Position numbers and translations under genes: made by a program
Shown here: positions 45,271-53,837 of the stretch, one piece after another
Layout: each line of letters opens with the position of its first letter
How positions within the stretch are numbered: position 1 is the stretch's first letter
Notes under the pieces: model-generated
Seen by the model: only the letters and a program-made list of their open reading frames with translations
Told to the model about the DNA's origin: nothing
Database searches by the model: none
Source of the DNA: Agromyces intestinalis
Lineage (GTDB): Bacteria > Actinomycetota > Actinomycetes > Actinomycetales > Microbacteriaceae
Reading direction: 5' to 3'
Assembly: GCF_008365295.1 (NCBI RefSeq)
Contig: NZ_CP043505.1
Location: forward strand, 434,001-498,000
Length of the DNA: 64,000 nt

Positions 45271-46760
45271 TTGCGGGCTCCCTTCTTCGCGGGCACGGCG
45301 GTTCGGGCGGTGACGGCCGCCCGGGTCGCGGGCTTCAGGTACGCGCCGAGTCCGTGCCGGCCGCCCTCGCGGCCGTAGCCCGACTCCTTGTAGCCGCCGA
45401 ACGGGCTCGACGGATCGAACCGGTTGAACGTGTTCGCCCACACGACGCCCGCGCGCAGCTGGTCGGCGACCGCGAGGATGCGGCTGCCCTTGTCGGTCCA
45501 GATGCCGGCCGACAGGCCGTAGGGCGTGTTGTTCGCCTTCGCGATCGCCTCCTGCGGCGTACGGAAGCTCAGGACCGACAGCACCGGGCCGAAGACCTCT
45601 TCGCGGGCGATGCGGTGGCTCGTCTCGACGCCGGTGAAGATCGTCGGCGCGAACCAGAATCCGTTGTCGGGGATCTCGCACGGCGCGCTCCAGCGCTCGG
45701 CGCCCTCGGCCTCGCCGACGTCGCTGAGCTCGCGGATGCGGTCGAGCTGCTCACGCGAGTTGATCGCCCCGATGTCGGTGTTCTTGTCGAGCGGGTCGCC
45801 GAGCCGCAGCGTCGACAGGCGCCGCTTCAGCCGGTCGACGACCTCGTCGTGGATCGACTCCTGCACGAGCAGGCGGCTGCCCGCGCAGCACACGTGCCCC
45901 TGGTTGAAGAAGATGCCGTTGACGATGCCCTCGATCGCCTGGTCGATCGGCGCATCGTCGAACACGATGTTCGCGGCCTTGCCGCCGAGCTCGAGGGTGA
46001 GCTTCTTCTCGGTGCCGGCGATGGCCTTCGCGATCTGGCGGCCCACCGAGGTCGAACCCGTGAACGCCACCTTGTCGACGTCGGGATGCGAGACGAGTGC
46101 CGCACCGGTGTCGCCCGCGCCCGTGACGATGTTGACGACGCCCGGCGGCAGGTCGGCCTGCTGCACGATCTCGGCGAACAGCAGCGCGGTGAGCGGGGTC
46201 GTCTCGGCGGGCTTCAGCACGACCGTGTTGCCGGCCGCGAGCGCGGGCGCGATCTTCCAGGCCAGCATGAGCAGTGGGAAGTTCCACGGGATGACCTGGC
46301 CTGCGACGCCGAGCGCGCGGGGGTCGGCACCCAGCCCGGCGTGATCGAGCTTGTCGGCCCACCCCGCGTAGTAGAAGAACCAGGCGGCCACGAGCGGCAC
46401 GTCGACGTCGCGCGACTCCTTGATGGGCTTGCCGTTGTCGAGCGACTCGGCGACGGCGAGCTCGCGCGCCCGCTCCTGCACGAGCCGGGCGATGCGGAAC
46501 AGGTACTTGCCGCGGTCACGGCCGCTCATGCGGCTCCACACCCGGTCGTAGGCGCGGCGGGCGGCCGCGACGGCCAGGTCGACATCGGAGGCGTCGGCGT
46601 TCGCGATCTCGGCGATGCGCGTCTCGTCGGCGGGCGAAATGGTCTGGAAGGCGGCGCCGTGTCCGTCGACGAACTCGCCGTCGATGAAGAGGCCGTAGGC
46701 GTCGCGAAGCGACAGGATCGCGCGCGACTCGGGGGCGGGTGCGTACTCGAGGAAGCTCAT
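45267..46760 (-). CDS. Aldehyde dehydrogenase, full length
   Basis: 497-residue NAD(P)-dependent aldehyde dehydrogenase. KKLTLELGGKAANIVFDDA carries the general-base glutamate, FFNQGHVCCAGSRLLVQ the nucleophilic cysteine, and EEVFGPVLSVLSF the third motif. VIPWNFPLLMLAWKIAPALA is the coenzyme-site loop. Next to DeoC it may oxidise acetaldehyde released from deoxyribose-5-phosphate. The start lies 16 bp after the deoC stop. Confidence 0.92.
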   Translation of the reverse strand: MSFLEYAPAPESRAILSLRDAYGLFIDGEFVDGHGAAFQTISPADETRIAEIANADASDVDLAVAAARRAYDRVWSRMSGRDRGKYLFRIARLVQERARELAVAESLDNGKPIKESRDVDVPLVAAWFFYYAGWADKLDHAGLGADPRALGVAGQVIPWNFPLLMLAWKIAPALAAGNTVVLKPAETTPLTALLFAEIVQQADLPPGVVNIVTGAGDTGAALVSHPDVDKVAFTGSTSVGRQIAKAIAGTEKKLTLELGGKAANIVFDDAPIDQAIEGIVNGIFFNQGHVCCAGSRLLVQESIHDEVVDRLKRRLSTLRLGDPLDKNTDIGAINSREQLDRIRELSDVGEAEGAERWSAPCEIPDNGFWFAPTIFTGVETSHRIAREEVFGPVLSVLSFRTPQEAIAKANNTPYGLSAGIWTDKGSRILAVADQLRAGVVWANTFNRFDPSSPFGGYKESGYGREGGRHGLGAYLKPATRAAVTARTAVPAKKGARK

Positions 46761-46776
46761 GGGATGTCTCGTCTCG

Positions 46777-47784
46777 TCAGTCGATCGTCACGTAGTCGGC
46801 GCCCGAGTAGTGCCCGGTGCGGAGCTTCTGGCGCTGCAGCAGCACGTCGTTGAGCAGGCTGGATGCCCCGAAGCGGAACAGATGCGGCTGGAGCCACTCC
46901 TCGCCCACCGTCTCGGCGACCGTCACGAGGTACTTCACCGCATCTTTCGAGGCACGGATGCCGCCGGCGGGCTTCACGCCGATGCGCTGGCCGGTGAGCA
47001 GGTGCCAATCGCGCACGACTTCGAGCATGAGCAGGGTCACCGGCAGCGTGGCGGCCGGCTGCACCTTGCCCGTCGAGGTCTTGATGAAGTCGCCGCCCGC
47101 GAGGATCGACAGCCACGACGCGCGACGCACGTTGTCGTAGGTGACGAGCTCGCCCGTCTCGAGGATCACCTTGAGGCTCGCGCTCGTGCCGTCGGGCCGG
47201 AGGCACGCCTGTTTCACCGCGGCGATCTGGTCGAACACCAGGCCGTACCGACCGGCGAGGAACGCCCCGCGGTCGATGACCATGTCGATCTCGTCGGCGC
47301 CGGCCGCGACCGCCTCGGCGGTGTCGGCGAGCTTGATCTCGAGCGACGCTCGGCCCGACGGGAATGCCGTGGCCACCGCGGCGACCGAGACCCCGCCCGC
47401 GTCGGGGTCGCCGTGCGCATCGCCGAGCGCTTCGACCGCGTAGGGCACCATGTCGCCGTAGACGCACACCGCGGCGACGCGCGGTGTGGTCGCATCGGCC
47501 GGGTCAGGGTTGACCGCCTTCGCGACGAGCGACCGCACCTTGCCCGGGGTGTCGGCACCTTCGAGCGTGGTCAGGTCGATGAGCGAGATGATGCGGTCGA
47601 GTGCCCAGGCCTTCGACGAGGTCTTGATCGAGCGGGTGCCGAGACCGGCCGCGCGCTGCTCGAGGCCGACCGCGTCGACCCCCGGGATGCCGTGCAGGTA
47701 GCGGCGCAGCGTGGCGTCGTCGGGTTCGCCGCCGAGTAGGGCGACAGCGCGCTCGCGTGCGGTGACGAGGGAGGTTTCGGGCAT
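46777..47784 (-). CDS. deoC: Deoxyribose-phosphate aldolase
   Basis: 335 residues, the long DeoC form. VAAVCVYGDMVPYAVEAL, EIDMVIDRGAFLAG, LKVILETGEL and GGDFIKTSTGKVQPAATLP hold the Schiff-base lysines and helper aspartate; IGVKPAGGIRASKDA is the phosphate-binding strand. It splits 2-deoxyribose-5-phosphate into glyceraldehyde-3-phosphate and acetaldehyde. It is first after the regulator gene in the operon, with GGAAGAAGG upstream of the ATG. Confidence 0.94.
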   Translation of the reverse strand: MPETSLVTARERAVALLGGEPDDATLRRYLHGIPGVDAVGLEQRAAGLGTRSIKTSSKAWALDRIISLIDLTTLEGADTPGKVRSLVAKAVNPDPADATTPRVAAVCVYGDMVPYAVEALGDAHGDPDAGGVSVAAVATAFPSGRASLEIKLADTAEAVAAGADEIDMVIDRGAFLAGRYGLVFDQIAAVKQACLRPDGTSASLKVILETGELVTYDNVRRASWLSILAGGDFIKTSTGKVQPAATLPVTLLMLEVVRDWHLLTGQRIGVKPAGGIRASKDAVKYLVTVAETVGEEWLQPHLFRFGASSLLNDVLLQRQKLRTGHYSGADYVTID

Positions 47785-47806
47785 GCGGAGCCTTCTTCCG
47801 GAGGTT

Positions 47807-48751
47807 CTAGCCGTCGAGCAGGTGGAGGGCGGTGGCTTCGTCGGTGACGAGCACCGTGCAGAGGCCGCTGCGCACGACGGCGTCGGCGACCGCGTGCTTG
47901 GAAGGACCGGCGATGACCGCGATCGACCGCGGCGCGGCGCGCAGCTCATCGAGGGTGAGCCCCACCGTGCGCGCGTCGAGCGCGGGGTCGACGATGTTGC
48001 CGTCGGAGTCGATGTAGCGCCCGACGACGTCGCCGACGGCACCCTTCTGCACGAGCAGGTCGACGTCGCCGACCGAAAGGTAGCCGCTCTCGACGTGCAC
48101 GGAGTGGTGGTCGGCGGCGCCTGCGCTGAACAGGTACGCGTCGGCGGATCGCGCGAGGTCGATGACCCCGGCGACGACCCGGTCGCTCTCGATCGCCTGC
48201 TTCGTCTCGAGCCGCTCGAGTATCGCGGGGCTGGGCAGCAGCGTCGCGTTGCCGCTCGCCTTCTGCGCGATCGCGACGGCCGTAGCTGCTGCGGTGCCCG
48301 GGCGGCGGTTGAGGCTCACGCCGCCGTTGATCTGCACGACGTTGACCGCGGTCGCCCACCCGGGGCGCAGGTGCTGCGAGAGGTCGAACAGCGTACGACC
48401 CCAGCTCACGCCGAGCGTGCGCGGCACGGGGCGCAGCGCGGTGAGGTAGTCGGCGGCGGCCTGGGCGGTGCGCGCCTGCAACTCGTCGGGGCCCGAGACG
48501 CCGGCCGACGAGACGACGATCGCGTCGTCGAGCCCGCGCTCATCGCGCAGCCGCCGCTCGATCGGCAGCCGGCGCGCCCTCGGATGCAGGATCTCGATGC
48601 GGATGAAGCCGCGCTGCTTGGCCTGGGCGAGCAGCCGCCCGACCTTCCACCGGGTGAGGCTCAGCGCCTGCCCGATCTCGTCCTGCGTCTTGTTCTCTTC
48701 GTAGTAGAGCTCAGCCGCCCGGATCGAGAGCAGTTCGTCGACCTCGTCCAT
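47807..48751 (-). CDS. SorC/DeoR-type sugar-binding transcriptional regulator
   Basis: 314 residues. The N-terminal helix-turn-helix is AAELYYEENKTQDEIGQAL with SLTRWKVGRLLAQAKQRGF; the C-terminal domain is the SorC sugar-phosphate-binding fold (TLGVSWGRTLFDLSQHL). This is the architecture of Bacillus DeoR, which responds to deoxyribose-5-phosphate, and the next gene is deoC. GGGAG precedes the ATG. A palindrome in the divergent gap is its likely operator. Confidence 0.9.
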   Translation of the reverse strand: MDEVDELLSIRAAELYYEENKTQDEIGQALSLTRWKVGRLLAQAKQRGFIRIEILHPRARRLPIERRLRDERGLDDAIVVSSAGVSGPDELQARTAQAAADYLTALRPVPRTLGVSWGRTLFDLSQHLRPGWATAVNVVQINGGVSLNRRPGTAAATAVAIAQKASGNATLLPSPAILERLETKQAIESDRVVAGVIDLARSADAYLFSAGAADHHSVHVESGYLSVGDVDLLVQKGAVGDVVGRYIDSDGNIVDPALDARTVGLTLDELRAAPRSIAVIAGPSKHAVADAVVRSGLCTVLVTDEATALHLLDG

Positions 48752-48851
48752 CACGCTCCCTCCGATCGCGGTGGCACTTTCGGGTGCGCATCCCGCCGCT
48801 CGTTCCAGCGTAAGCAGCCCTCCGCTCCCCGGCAACACTCGTTGGCGCTTC

Positions 48852-48865
48852 TGCTCACATGAGCA
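48852..48865. promoter_or_regulatory. Candidate DeoR operator in the divergent promoter
   Basis: TGCTCACATGAGCA is an inverted repeat (TGCTCA-2-TGAGCA) in the gap between the SorC-type regulator and the ROK gene. It lies about 25 bp upstream of the ROK -10, in a position to control both directions. Confidence 0.5.
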
Positions 48866-48902
48866 CACAGAGGTGACGTCACGCTCTCCTAAGCTGATTC
48901 GC

Positions 48903-49832
48903 ATGCCCTCACTCGCACTTGCCGTCGACTTCGGCGGCACCAAGGTCGAGGCCGCGCTCGTCGACGCCGACGCGGCCGTCGTCCCCGGCAGCCGTCACCG
49001 CCACCCGACCGGCCCCGATCGCACCGCCGACCAGCTCGACGCGGCCGTCGCCGAGGTCGTGCGCGGCGCTGTCTCGACGCTGCCCGGCGGGGTCGATCTC
49101 GCGGGCATCGGCATCGGTTCGGCAGGGCCGGTCGACGTCGCCGCGGGCACCGTCTCACCGCTCAACGTCCCCGCTTGGCGGGGGCATCCGCTCGCCGACC
49201 GGGTGCGCGCTCTCGTGCCCGGTGTGCCGGTCGACCTGCGCATCGACGGGCTCTGCATCGCCCTGGCCGAGCACTGGGTCGGCGCGGGCCGAGGCGCCCA
49301 CAACCTGCTCGGCATGATCGTGTCGACCGGCGTCGGCGGCGGGCTCGTGCTCGGCGACCGCGGCGCGCCGAGCCCGTCGGGCAACGGCGGCCACATCGGC
49401 CACGTCGAGGTCGGCGGCTTCGACGACGCGTGCCCCTGCGGTGGGCGCGGATGCCTCGAGGCGATCGCGAGCGGCCCGCGCACGGTGGCGTGGGCGCGCA
49501 CCCAGGGCTTCGAGGGCACCACCGGCGAAGACCTCGCCGCCGCGCACGCCGCGGGCGACCCGGTCGCGATCGCCGCCGTCGAGCGCGCCGGTCGCGCGAT
49601 CGGTCAAGCCGTCGCGTCGGCGACGAACCTCGTCGACCTCGACGTCGTCGCCATCGGCGGCGGGTTCTCGCGGGTCTCCCCCGCGCTCTTCGAACACGCC
49701 CGCGCGGCGGTCACCCGACGCACCGCCTTCGACTTCGTGCGGCGCGTCAAGATCGTTCCATCGGGCCTCGGCGACGAGGGGCCGCTCATCGGCGCCGCCG
49801 CGCTCGTGCATCGGCCCGAGCTGGTCGGCTGA
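48903..49832 (+). CDS. ROK-family sugar kinase (glucokinase-like)
   Basis: 309 residues. LALAVDFGGTKVEAALVD is the phosphate-1 loop, GIGIGSAGPVDVAAG phosphate-2, and the ROK zinc motif is GHIGHVEVGGFDDACPCGGRGCLEA with one histidine and three cysteines. There is no N-terminal DNA-binding domain, so it is an enzyme rather than a repressor. It probably phosphorylates glucose or a similar hexose. Leaderless start: TAAGCT, seven bases, ATG. It may share control with the divergent deo operon. Confidence 0.91.
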   Translation: MPSLALAVDFGGTKVEAALVDADAAVVPGSRHRHPTGPDRTADQLDAAVAEVVRGAVSTLPGGVDLAGIGIGSAGPVDVAAGTVSPLNVPAWRGHPLADRVRALVPGVPVDLRIDGLCIALAEHWVGAGRGAHNLLGMIVSTGVGGGLVLGDRGAPSPSGNGGHIGHVEVGGFDDACPCGGRGCLEAIASGPRTVAWARTQGFEGTTGEDLAAAHAAGDPVAIAAVERAGRAIGQAVASATNLVDLDVVAIGGGFSRVSPALFEHARAAVTRRTAFDFVRRVKIVPSGLGDEGPLIGAAALVHRPELVG

Positions 49833-49853
49833 GCCGACCCGCCGCCGGACTCG

Positions 49854-51062
49854 TCAGCGGGCGCGCTCGTCCTCGAACATCCGGGGGCGGGCGACGACCA
49901 GGCCCGCCACGCCGACCGGCACCGCGGTGGCCAGCAGCAGCACGAGCGGCAGCGACCACGACCCCGTCGCGTCGTGCAGCACGCCCAGCACGAGCGGTCC
50001 GGCCGCGGCGATCAGGTAGCCGGCCGACTGCACGAAGCCGCTCAACGCGACCGCGCCGGCCTGCGTGCGAGTGCGCAGATTGATGAGCACGAGTGACAGC
50101 GGGAAGATGAGCGGCCCGGTGCCGATGAGCACCACCCACAGCCAGGTCGCGGTCGCAGGCGCCACCAGCAGGCCGAGGTAGCCGAGGGCGAAGGATGCCA
50201 CGCTGACGCCGATGAGCAGAGGCACCCGGTTCCACCGCGCGGCGACGATCGGCACCACGAGCCCGGCGACCAAGCCCATCGCCGCGTACAGCGAGAGCAG
50301 CGCGCCGGCCGCGGCGGCCGACGACCCGGCGATGTCCTGCAGAATCCTCGGCAACCACGCGAACGCGGTGTAGGCGTTCACCGACGAGCCCGCGAACACG
50401 ACCGTGAGCGCCCACGCGAGCGGCGAGCGCAGCGCGTGCCGCAGCTGCGTGGCGTCGGGCTCGACCACGCCCGGCGCCCGGGCTGCGCGCGAACGGATCG
50501 CGAGCGCCAGCCACGGCACCAGCGCCGCGACGGCGAACACCGCCCAGAGTCCCAGCTCGACCCGCCACCCGGCCGCCTCGGCCACGGGCACGGCGATGAG
50601 CGGGGGCAGCAGCGTCGAGATCGACATCGCCGTCACGTAGAGCGTCGTCATGAGGCCGATGCGGTCGGGGAAGTACCGCTTCACGGCGAGCGGCAGCAGC
50701 ACGTTGCCCACGCCCATCGCAGCGAACGTGATCACGCTCGCGACGACCAGCCCGGTCGCGTCGCCGACGAGCCCGCGCCCCGCGAGCCCGATGACGAGCA
50801 GCACGAGCGCCGCGATCAGCGGCCGCTCGAGACCCCACCGCCGCGCGATGGCCGGCGTCACGAGTCCGAACACCGCGTAGCAGACCGGCGGCAGCATGCC
50901 GAGGAGCCCGACGACCACGGCACTCAGCGGGACATCCGCCTCGACCTGCGCGAGCACCGGCGACAGCGACGCGACCGCCGAACGCAGGTTGAACGCCAGC
51001 AGCAGGATCCCGATCAGGGCGAGCGAGCGCCCCGCCCAGAGCGCACGCCGGGCGGCGCTCAC
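49854..51062 (-). CDS. MFS transporter, CynX/NimT-like
   Basis: 402 residues and about twelve helices. LLLAFNLRSAVASLSPVLAQ followed by VGLLGMLPPVCYAVFGLVTP is the start typical of the cyanate/nitroimidazole (CynX/NimT) branch of the major facilitator superfamily. Substrate unknown. Its GTG overlaps the ribF stop by four bases, so it is coupled to ribF. Confidence 0.86.
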   Translation of the reverse strand: MSAARRALWAGRSLALIGILLLAFNLRSAVASLSPVLAQVEADVPLSAVVVGLLGMLPPVCYAVFGLVTPAIARRWGLERPLIAALVLLVIGLAGRGLVGDATGLVVASVITFAAMGVGNVLLPLAVKRYFPDRIGLMTTLYVTAMSISTLLPPLIAVPVAEAAGWRVELGLWAVFAVAALVPWLALAIRSRAARAPGVVEPDATQLRHALRSPLAWALTVVFAGSSVNAYTAFAWLPRILQDIAGSSAAAAGALLSLYAAMGLVAGLVVPIVAARWNRVPLLIGVSVASFALGYLGLLVAPATATWLWVVLIGTGPLIFPLSLVLINLRTRTQAGAVALSGFVQSAGYLIAAAGPLVLGVLHDATGSWSLPLVLLLATAVPVGVAGLVVARPRMFEDERAR

Positions 51063-51988
51063 GCGAGCAGCTCGCGCGCCCGGTCGACGTCGTCGCGGAT
51101 CGTGTCGATGAGGCCCTCGATGCTCTCGAACGCGACCATGCCGCGCAGCCGCTCGACGAACTCGACGTCGACGAGGTGGTCGTAGAGGTCGAGATCGCGG
51201 TCGAGCACGTACGCCTCGACCTGCTTCTTCGGCACGCCCTCGAACGTCGGGTTGTCGCCCACCGAGATCGCCGCCGGGTACCGGGTGCCGGCGTCAGTCA
51301 GCCAGCCGGCGTAGACGCCGTCAGCGGGGATCAGCCCCTCGGACTCGGGCGACAGGTTCGCCGTCGGGAAGCCCAGCTCGCGTCCGCGCGCGGCACCGTG
51401 CACGACGATGCCCGACACGGTCGGGGTGTGGCCGAGCAACTCGCTCGCGCGACGCACGTCTCCGGCTGCGAGGAGCTCGCGCACCCAGGTCGACGAGACG
51501 CGGTGCTCGTCATCGGGCATGACGTCGTCGACGACGACGACCTCGAATCCGAGCTCGGCGCCGAGTCGCTCGAGCAGCGCGACATCTCCCGCGCCGCGCG
51601 CGCCGTAGCGGAAGTCGCGACCGACCAGCACCGCGCGCGCGCCGAGCGCGTCGACGAGCACCCGCTGCACGAACTCCTCGGCGGGTACCGCCGCGAGGGT
51701 CCGGTCGAAGGGCAGCAGCACCGTCGCATCGACGCCCGTCGTCGCGAGCAGGTTGAGCTTCTGCCGCACGCTCACGAGCGGGTCGGGGCAGCGGTCGGGC
51801 GCGAGCAGCGCGAGCGGGTTGCGGTCGAACGTGACGACCGCGGTCGTGAGGTGGCGCTCGGCGGCGATGCCGCGCAGGCGTTCGATGACGGCTCGGTGCC
51901 CCAGGTGCACGCCGTCGAACTTTCCGATGGTCACCGCCGAGGGGCCGAATCCCTCGGGCACCGCGTCGAGGCCCTTGAACGACCTCAC
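51059..51988 (-). CDS. ribF: Bifunctional riboflavin kinase/FMN adenylyltransferase
   Basis: 309 residues. The N-terminal FAD-synthetase domain has SAVTIGKFDGVHLGHRAVIE (HXGH-type nucleotidyltransferase site) and VGRDFRYGARGAGD with RVSSTWVRELLAAG. The C-terminal flavokinase domain has GRELGFPTANL (PTAN motif) and GVYAGWL. It makes FMN and FAD. The GTG overlaps the upstream membrane-protein stop by four bases. Confidence 0.95.
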   Translation of the reverse strand: MRSFKGLDAVPEGFGPSAVTIGKFDGVHLGHRAVIERLRGIAAERHLTTAVVTFDRNPLALLAPDRCPDPLVSVRQKLNLLATTGVDATVLLPFDRTLAAVPAEEFVQRVLVDALGARAVLVGRDFRYGARGAGDVALLERLGAELGFEVVVVDDVMPDDEHRVSSTWVRELLAAGDVRRASELLGHTPTVSGIVVHGAARGRELGFPTANLSPESEGLIPADGVYAGWLTDAGTRYPAAISVGDNPTFEGVPKKQVEAYVLDRDLDLYDHLVDVEFVERLRGMVAFESIEGLIDTIRDDVDRARELLA

Positions 51989-52482
51989 GCGGCGTCGACC
52001 TCTGCCGAGGCTGCGGGAGTCGCGGCCCGCGCGTCGTCGACCGGCGGATGCGTCGCCAGCCACCACATCCCGAGCGCGGGCAGCAGGAGCGGGATGAACA
52101 GGTATCCGGCACCGAAGAGGCTCCACACGGTGGACGTGCGGCCGAACGGGTCCCCGGTGCCGGTGCCGAGCAGGTCGGGCCACAGCCAGGTGATCGTGCC
52201 GACGACGAGCACGCCGACGGCCTCGAACCCGATCGTGATCCACGCCACCCGGTACCAGACCCGCCCGGGCGCGATCAGCGCGATCGTGGCGACGATGTAC
52301 ACCACCGCAGACAGCCCCGACAGCGTGAAGGCGACGGGCGCCTCGTCGAACCGCTCGATGATCTGCACGGCCGTGCGGCCGGTCGCGGCCAGCGCGAGGA
52401 TGCCGTAGACGACGACGAGCACGCGCCCGATACCGGTCATTCGACGCGGGCGGGCAGGGATGGAGGCGTTCCGGGGAGACAT
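51985..52482 (-). CDS. Four-TM membrane protein upstream of ribF
   Basis: 165 residues with four hydrophobic helices (VLVVVYGILALAATGRTAVQ, LSGLSAVVYIVATIALIAP, WITIGFEAVGVLVVGTITWL, GAGYLFIPLLLPALGMWWLA) and a basic N-terminus. No family recognised. Its coupling to ribF by a GTGA overlap is the only functional clue. Confidence 0.75.
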   Translation of the reverse strand: MSPRNASIPARPRRMTGIGRVLVVVYGILALAATGRTAVQIIERFDEAPVAFTLSGLSAVVYIVATIALIAPGRVWYRVAWITIGFEAVGVLVVGTITWLWPDLLGTGTGDPFGRTSTVWSLFGAGYLFIPLLLPALGMWWLATHPPVDDARAATPAASAEVDAA

Positions 52483-52508
52483 GACGTTCGATTCTCTCAC
52501 TCGTACGC

Positions 52509-52877
52509 TCACGCCTGCTGCACCGTCCAGATCTGGAGCATCCGGTACACCATGACCGCGACCGCGAGGGCTGCGACGCCGAGGATCACGGTCGACCACC
52601 GGTTGCGCTCGAGCAGCGCCCAGAACGCCGCGACCGGCGGCAGCAGCGCGGCCGAGATCAGGTAGATCCAGAACTCGAGCACGCTGCCGGATGCCTCGTT
52701 GCCGACGAACGGGGCGACGATCGCGACCACGACCTGGCCGATCAGCAGCACTTCGACGAGTGCGAGCGCCCCGATGCTGAGGTCGCTCGGAACCCGACCC
52801 ACCAATCCGAGCGCGAGGCAGAGCACGCCGGCGACCGTCGCGACCGCGACCTGCACCCATGCGTACCACTCGATCAT
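52509..52877 (-). CDS. Small four-TM membrane protein downstream of truB
   Basis: 122 residues, almost entirely hydrophobic (YAWVQVAVATVAGVLCLALG to VILGVAALAVAVMVYRML). No recognised domain. It starts 9 bp after the truB stop and is probably cotranscribed with it. Confidence 0.75.
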   Translation of the reverse strand: MIEWYAWVQVAVATVAGVLCLALGLVGRVPSDLSIGALALVEVLLIGQVVVAIVAPFVGNEASGSVLEFWIYLISAALLPPVAAFWALLERNRWSTVILGVAALAVAVMVYRMLQIWTVQQA

Positions 52878-52886
52878 CGTGCGCTC

Positions 52887-53780
52887 CTACTCGTAGTCCT
52901 GCGGGAACCCGGTGACGACCTTCAGCGTGTCGCCGCGCCGTTCGACGACCGCGACCAGCCGATCGCCGTCGATCGCGGCCATCGTTCCGACCGCGTCGGC
53001 CGGCGCTGCGATGCGCTTGCCGTGACCGAGGTCTCTCGCGTCGTCGGGTGACACCGACACGACGGGCAGCGCCCGCGCCGCGGCATCCGCGGGGCTCATC
53101 AGCGCCGCCGCAACCCCGTCGGCCTCGAGCGAGGCGAGCGTCGCGGCTTCGGCCACTTCGAATCCGCCCACCCGGGTGCGCCGCAGCGCCGTGAGGTGCC
53201 CGCCCGCCCCCAGCGCAGCGCCGAGGTCGCGCGCCAGGGCGCGCACGTACGTGCCCGATGTGCACGCCACGCGCACATCGAGGTCGATCGCCGCATCCGC
53301 GCGGCGCACGTCGAGCAGGTCGAACGCCGTGACGGTCACCCGCCGGGCCGCCAACTCGACCTGTTCGCCGTCGCGCACCCGGTCGTAGGCGCGGCGCCCG
53401 TCGACCTTCACGGCGCTCACCGAGCTCGGCACCTGGTCGAGCTCTCCCGTGAGCCGCAGCATCCCGTCACGGATCGCCTCGTCGCCGATCGCGGCTACGA
53501 CCTCGGCAGGCGCCAGTTCGACGATCTCGCCCTCGGCATCGTCGGTGGTCGTCGCCGCCCCGAGCCGAACCGTCGCGAGGTACTCCTTGTCGAGGCCTAC
53601 GAGGTGGTGCAGCAGGCGGGTCGCCGAGTTCACTCCGATGAGCAGCAGGCCGGTGGCCATCGGGTCGAGGGTTCCGGCGTGCCCCACCTTGCGCGTGCCG
53701 GCGAGCCGACGGACCCTGGCGACGACGTCGTGACTGGTCATCCCCCCGGGCTTGTCCACGAGGAGGATGCCGCTGTTCAC
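52887..53780 (-). CDS. truB: tRNA pseudouridine-55 synthase
   Basis: 297 residues. GILLVDKPGGMTSHDVV, then VGHAGTLDPMATGLLLI with the catalytic aspartate (HAGTLDP), and GTYVRALARDLG form the TruB active site. It converts U55 to pseudouridine in the T loop of tRNAs. TAGCCT plus seven bases precedes the GTG (leaderless). It is separated from rbfA by about 4 kb of unrelated genes, unlike the compact rbfA-truB order of many genomes. Confidence 0.95.
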   Translation of the reverse strand: MNSGILLVDKPGGMTSHDVVARVRRLAGTRKVGHAGTLDPMATGLLLIGVNSATRLLHHLVGLDKEYLATVRLGAATTTDDAEGEIVELAPAEVVAAIGDEAIRDGMLRLTGELDQVPSSVSAVKVDGRRAYDRVRDGEQVELAARRVTVTAFDLLDVRRADAAIDLDVRVACTSGTYVRALARDLGAALGAGGHLTALRRTRVGGFEVAEAATLASLEADGVAAALMSPADAAARALPVVSVSPDDARDLGHGKRIAAPADAVGTMAAIDGDRLVAVVERRGDTLKVVTGFPQDYE

Positions 53781-53837
53781 GCGCACCAGGCTATCAGCCG
53801 GGCCGGATTCCTCGGGTCGGCCTTCTACGCTGGAGGG

